The position numbers and the translations under genes were made by a program. DNA of 22,632 bases from Clostridia bacterium (GTDB taxonomy: Bacteria > Bacillota > Clostridia > Monoglobales > Firm-18): NCBI GenBank assembly GCA_017408205.1, contig JAFQVC010000115.1, positions 1 to 22,632 on the forward strand, read 5' to 3'. Under the pieces are notes generated by a model. That model was not told where the DNA came from. It made no database searches and saw nothing but the letters and a program-made list of their open reading frames with translations. Below, piece after piece: positions 22,238 through 22,632 of the stretch. How positions within the stretch are numbered: the first letter of the stretch is position 1; each line of letters begins with the position of its first letter.

Positions 22238-22632
22238 ATGATTTTTAATGCTTATCAGGATAACGACAAGGGCTTATTTGGAATTAATGTTGTAAGTGCG
22301 GGGCATATATTTGCAAAGAAAAACAGAACAGTTAACCGCCCTAAAGGAAGAAAGGATTATTTGCTCTTTTATGTTGCAAAGGGGAAAGAACATTTTTTCC
22401 TTGACAAGGAGGTAGTATTGTCTGCAGGAGAATTTATAATATTCCGTCCTTATGAAAAACAACATCATATACAAAAAGACGATGGAATAAGTGAGTTTTA
22501 TTACATTCACTTTAATGCTCCTGAAAATTTTGATTTGCTTGGGTTTAATAGTTTTGTTGTGTATTCTGCAAAAGAAAGTGTTAAAGTTATTGATTTGTTT
22601 GAAGAGATAATTAGCGAACTGCATACTAAACA
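22238..22632 (+). CDS. AraC-type transcriptional regulator, N-terminal part (runs off right edge)
   Basis: The frame opens at ATG 22238 with GAGGTG 6-7 bases upstream and stays open to the window end, giving about 131 residues. The visible part has the cupin-like ligand-binding pattern of AraC regulators: DYLLFYVAKGKEHFFLDKE, then VLSAGEFIIFRPYEKQHHI, then FYYIHFNAPENF, followed by a helix VKVIDLFEEIISELHT. The DNA-binding helix-turn-helix domain would lie beyond the edge, so the class is inferred from this domain and from the position divergent to a sugar-metabolism operon. AraC proteins of this type usually activate the neighbouring operon when a sugar is bound. The 117-base intergenic region shows no strong inverted or direct repeat that I could name as its binding site. 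Confidence 0.8.
   Translation, partial: MIFNAYQDNDKGLFGINVVSAGHIFAKKNRTVNRPKGRKDYLLFYVAKGKEHFFLDKEVVLSAGEFIIFRPYEKQHHIQKDDGISEFYYIHFNAPENFDLLGFNSFVVYSAKESVKVIDLFEEIISELHTK

Noticed and set aside
22274..22624. 116-codon open frame on the - strand at the right edge
   Set aside because: It is antisense to the open + strand AraC-type gene, which has a good ribosome-binding site and a recognisable cupin pattern.

Overview
The window looks like part of a chromosome of a low-GC, endospore-forming member of the Clostridia, probably an anaerobic gut-type lineage. The support is an intact spoIVA (a gene known only from spore formers), Gram-positive style ribosome-binding sites (AGGAGG/AGGTG), several TTG/GTG starts, a lipoprotein foldase instead of a periplasmic SurA, and a DUF5685/J-domain gene pair that I associate with Clostridia. 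The species cannot be named from this sequence. There are no tRNA, rRNA, CRISPR or IS sequences in view.

Layout, left to right. (1) 1-5583, + strand: the 3' part of mfd, then a tightly packed run of DUF5685 protein, J-domain protein with a cysteine-rich tail, small multi-pass membrane protein and PpiC-type lipoprotein foldase, closed by a terminator at 5600-5643. (2) 5675-9300, + strand: a compact phage DNA-packaging block (DUF4406/DUF7768-like protein, short TerS-like protein, large terminase, one-TM small protein, portal) with no capsid, tail, lysis or integrase genes. It sits precisely between the foldase terminator and the promoter of spoIVA. (3) 9363-12552, + strand: spoIVA with a plausible sigma-E promoter and its own terminator, then a sigma-A promoter driving an Mrp/NBP35 Fe-S carrier ATPase and a ZIP metal transporter. 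(4) 12566-14968, - strand: a stand-alone clpC, whose promoter overlaps that of the divergent ROK regulator. (5) 15107-18602, + strand: ROK-family repressor with a perfect palindromic operator at its own promoter, then a DegT-type PLP aminotransferase and a Gfo/Idh/MocA oxidoreductase, ended by a bidirectional terminator. (6) 18632-22120, - strand: a four-gene operon with 4-base overlaps (glycerol-dehydrogenase-like enzyme, KDPG-aldolase-like enzyme, SGNH esterase, class-B3-like MBL hydrolase), divergent from the start of an AraC-type regulator that runs off the right edge (22238-22632).

How the genes work together. Region 1 combines transcription-coupled repair with protein folding. Region 3 combines spore-coat assembly with metal and Fe-S handling. 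Regions 5 and 6 look like two regulated sugar or cyclitol metabolism units: amination/oxidation on the left, and de-esterification, oxidation and aldol cleavage on the right. The substrates cannot be read from the sequence.

The observation most worth following is the intact but capsid-less terminase-portal block wedged next to spoIVA. It is either a very cleanly trimmed prophage or a domesticated DNA-translocation module. Also notable are the overlapping divergent clpC/ROK promoters with a 13-bp-arm operator, the nine-cysteine tail on the J protein, and an aldolase lacking the usual substrate arginine.
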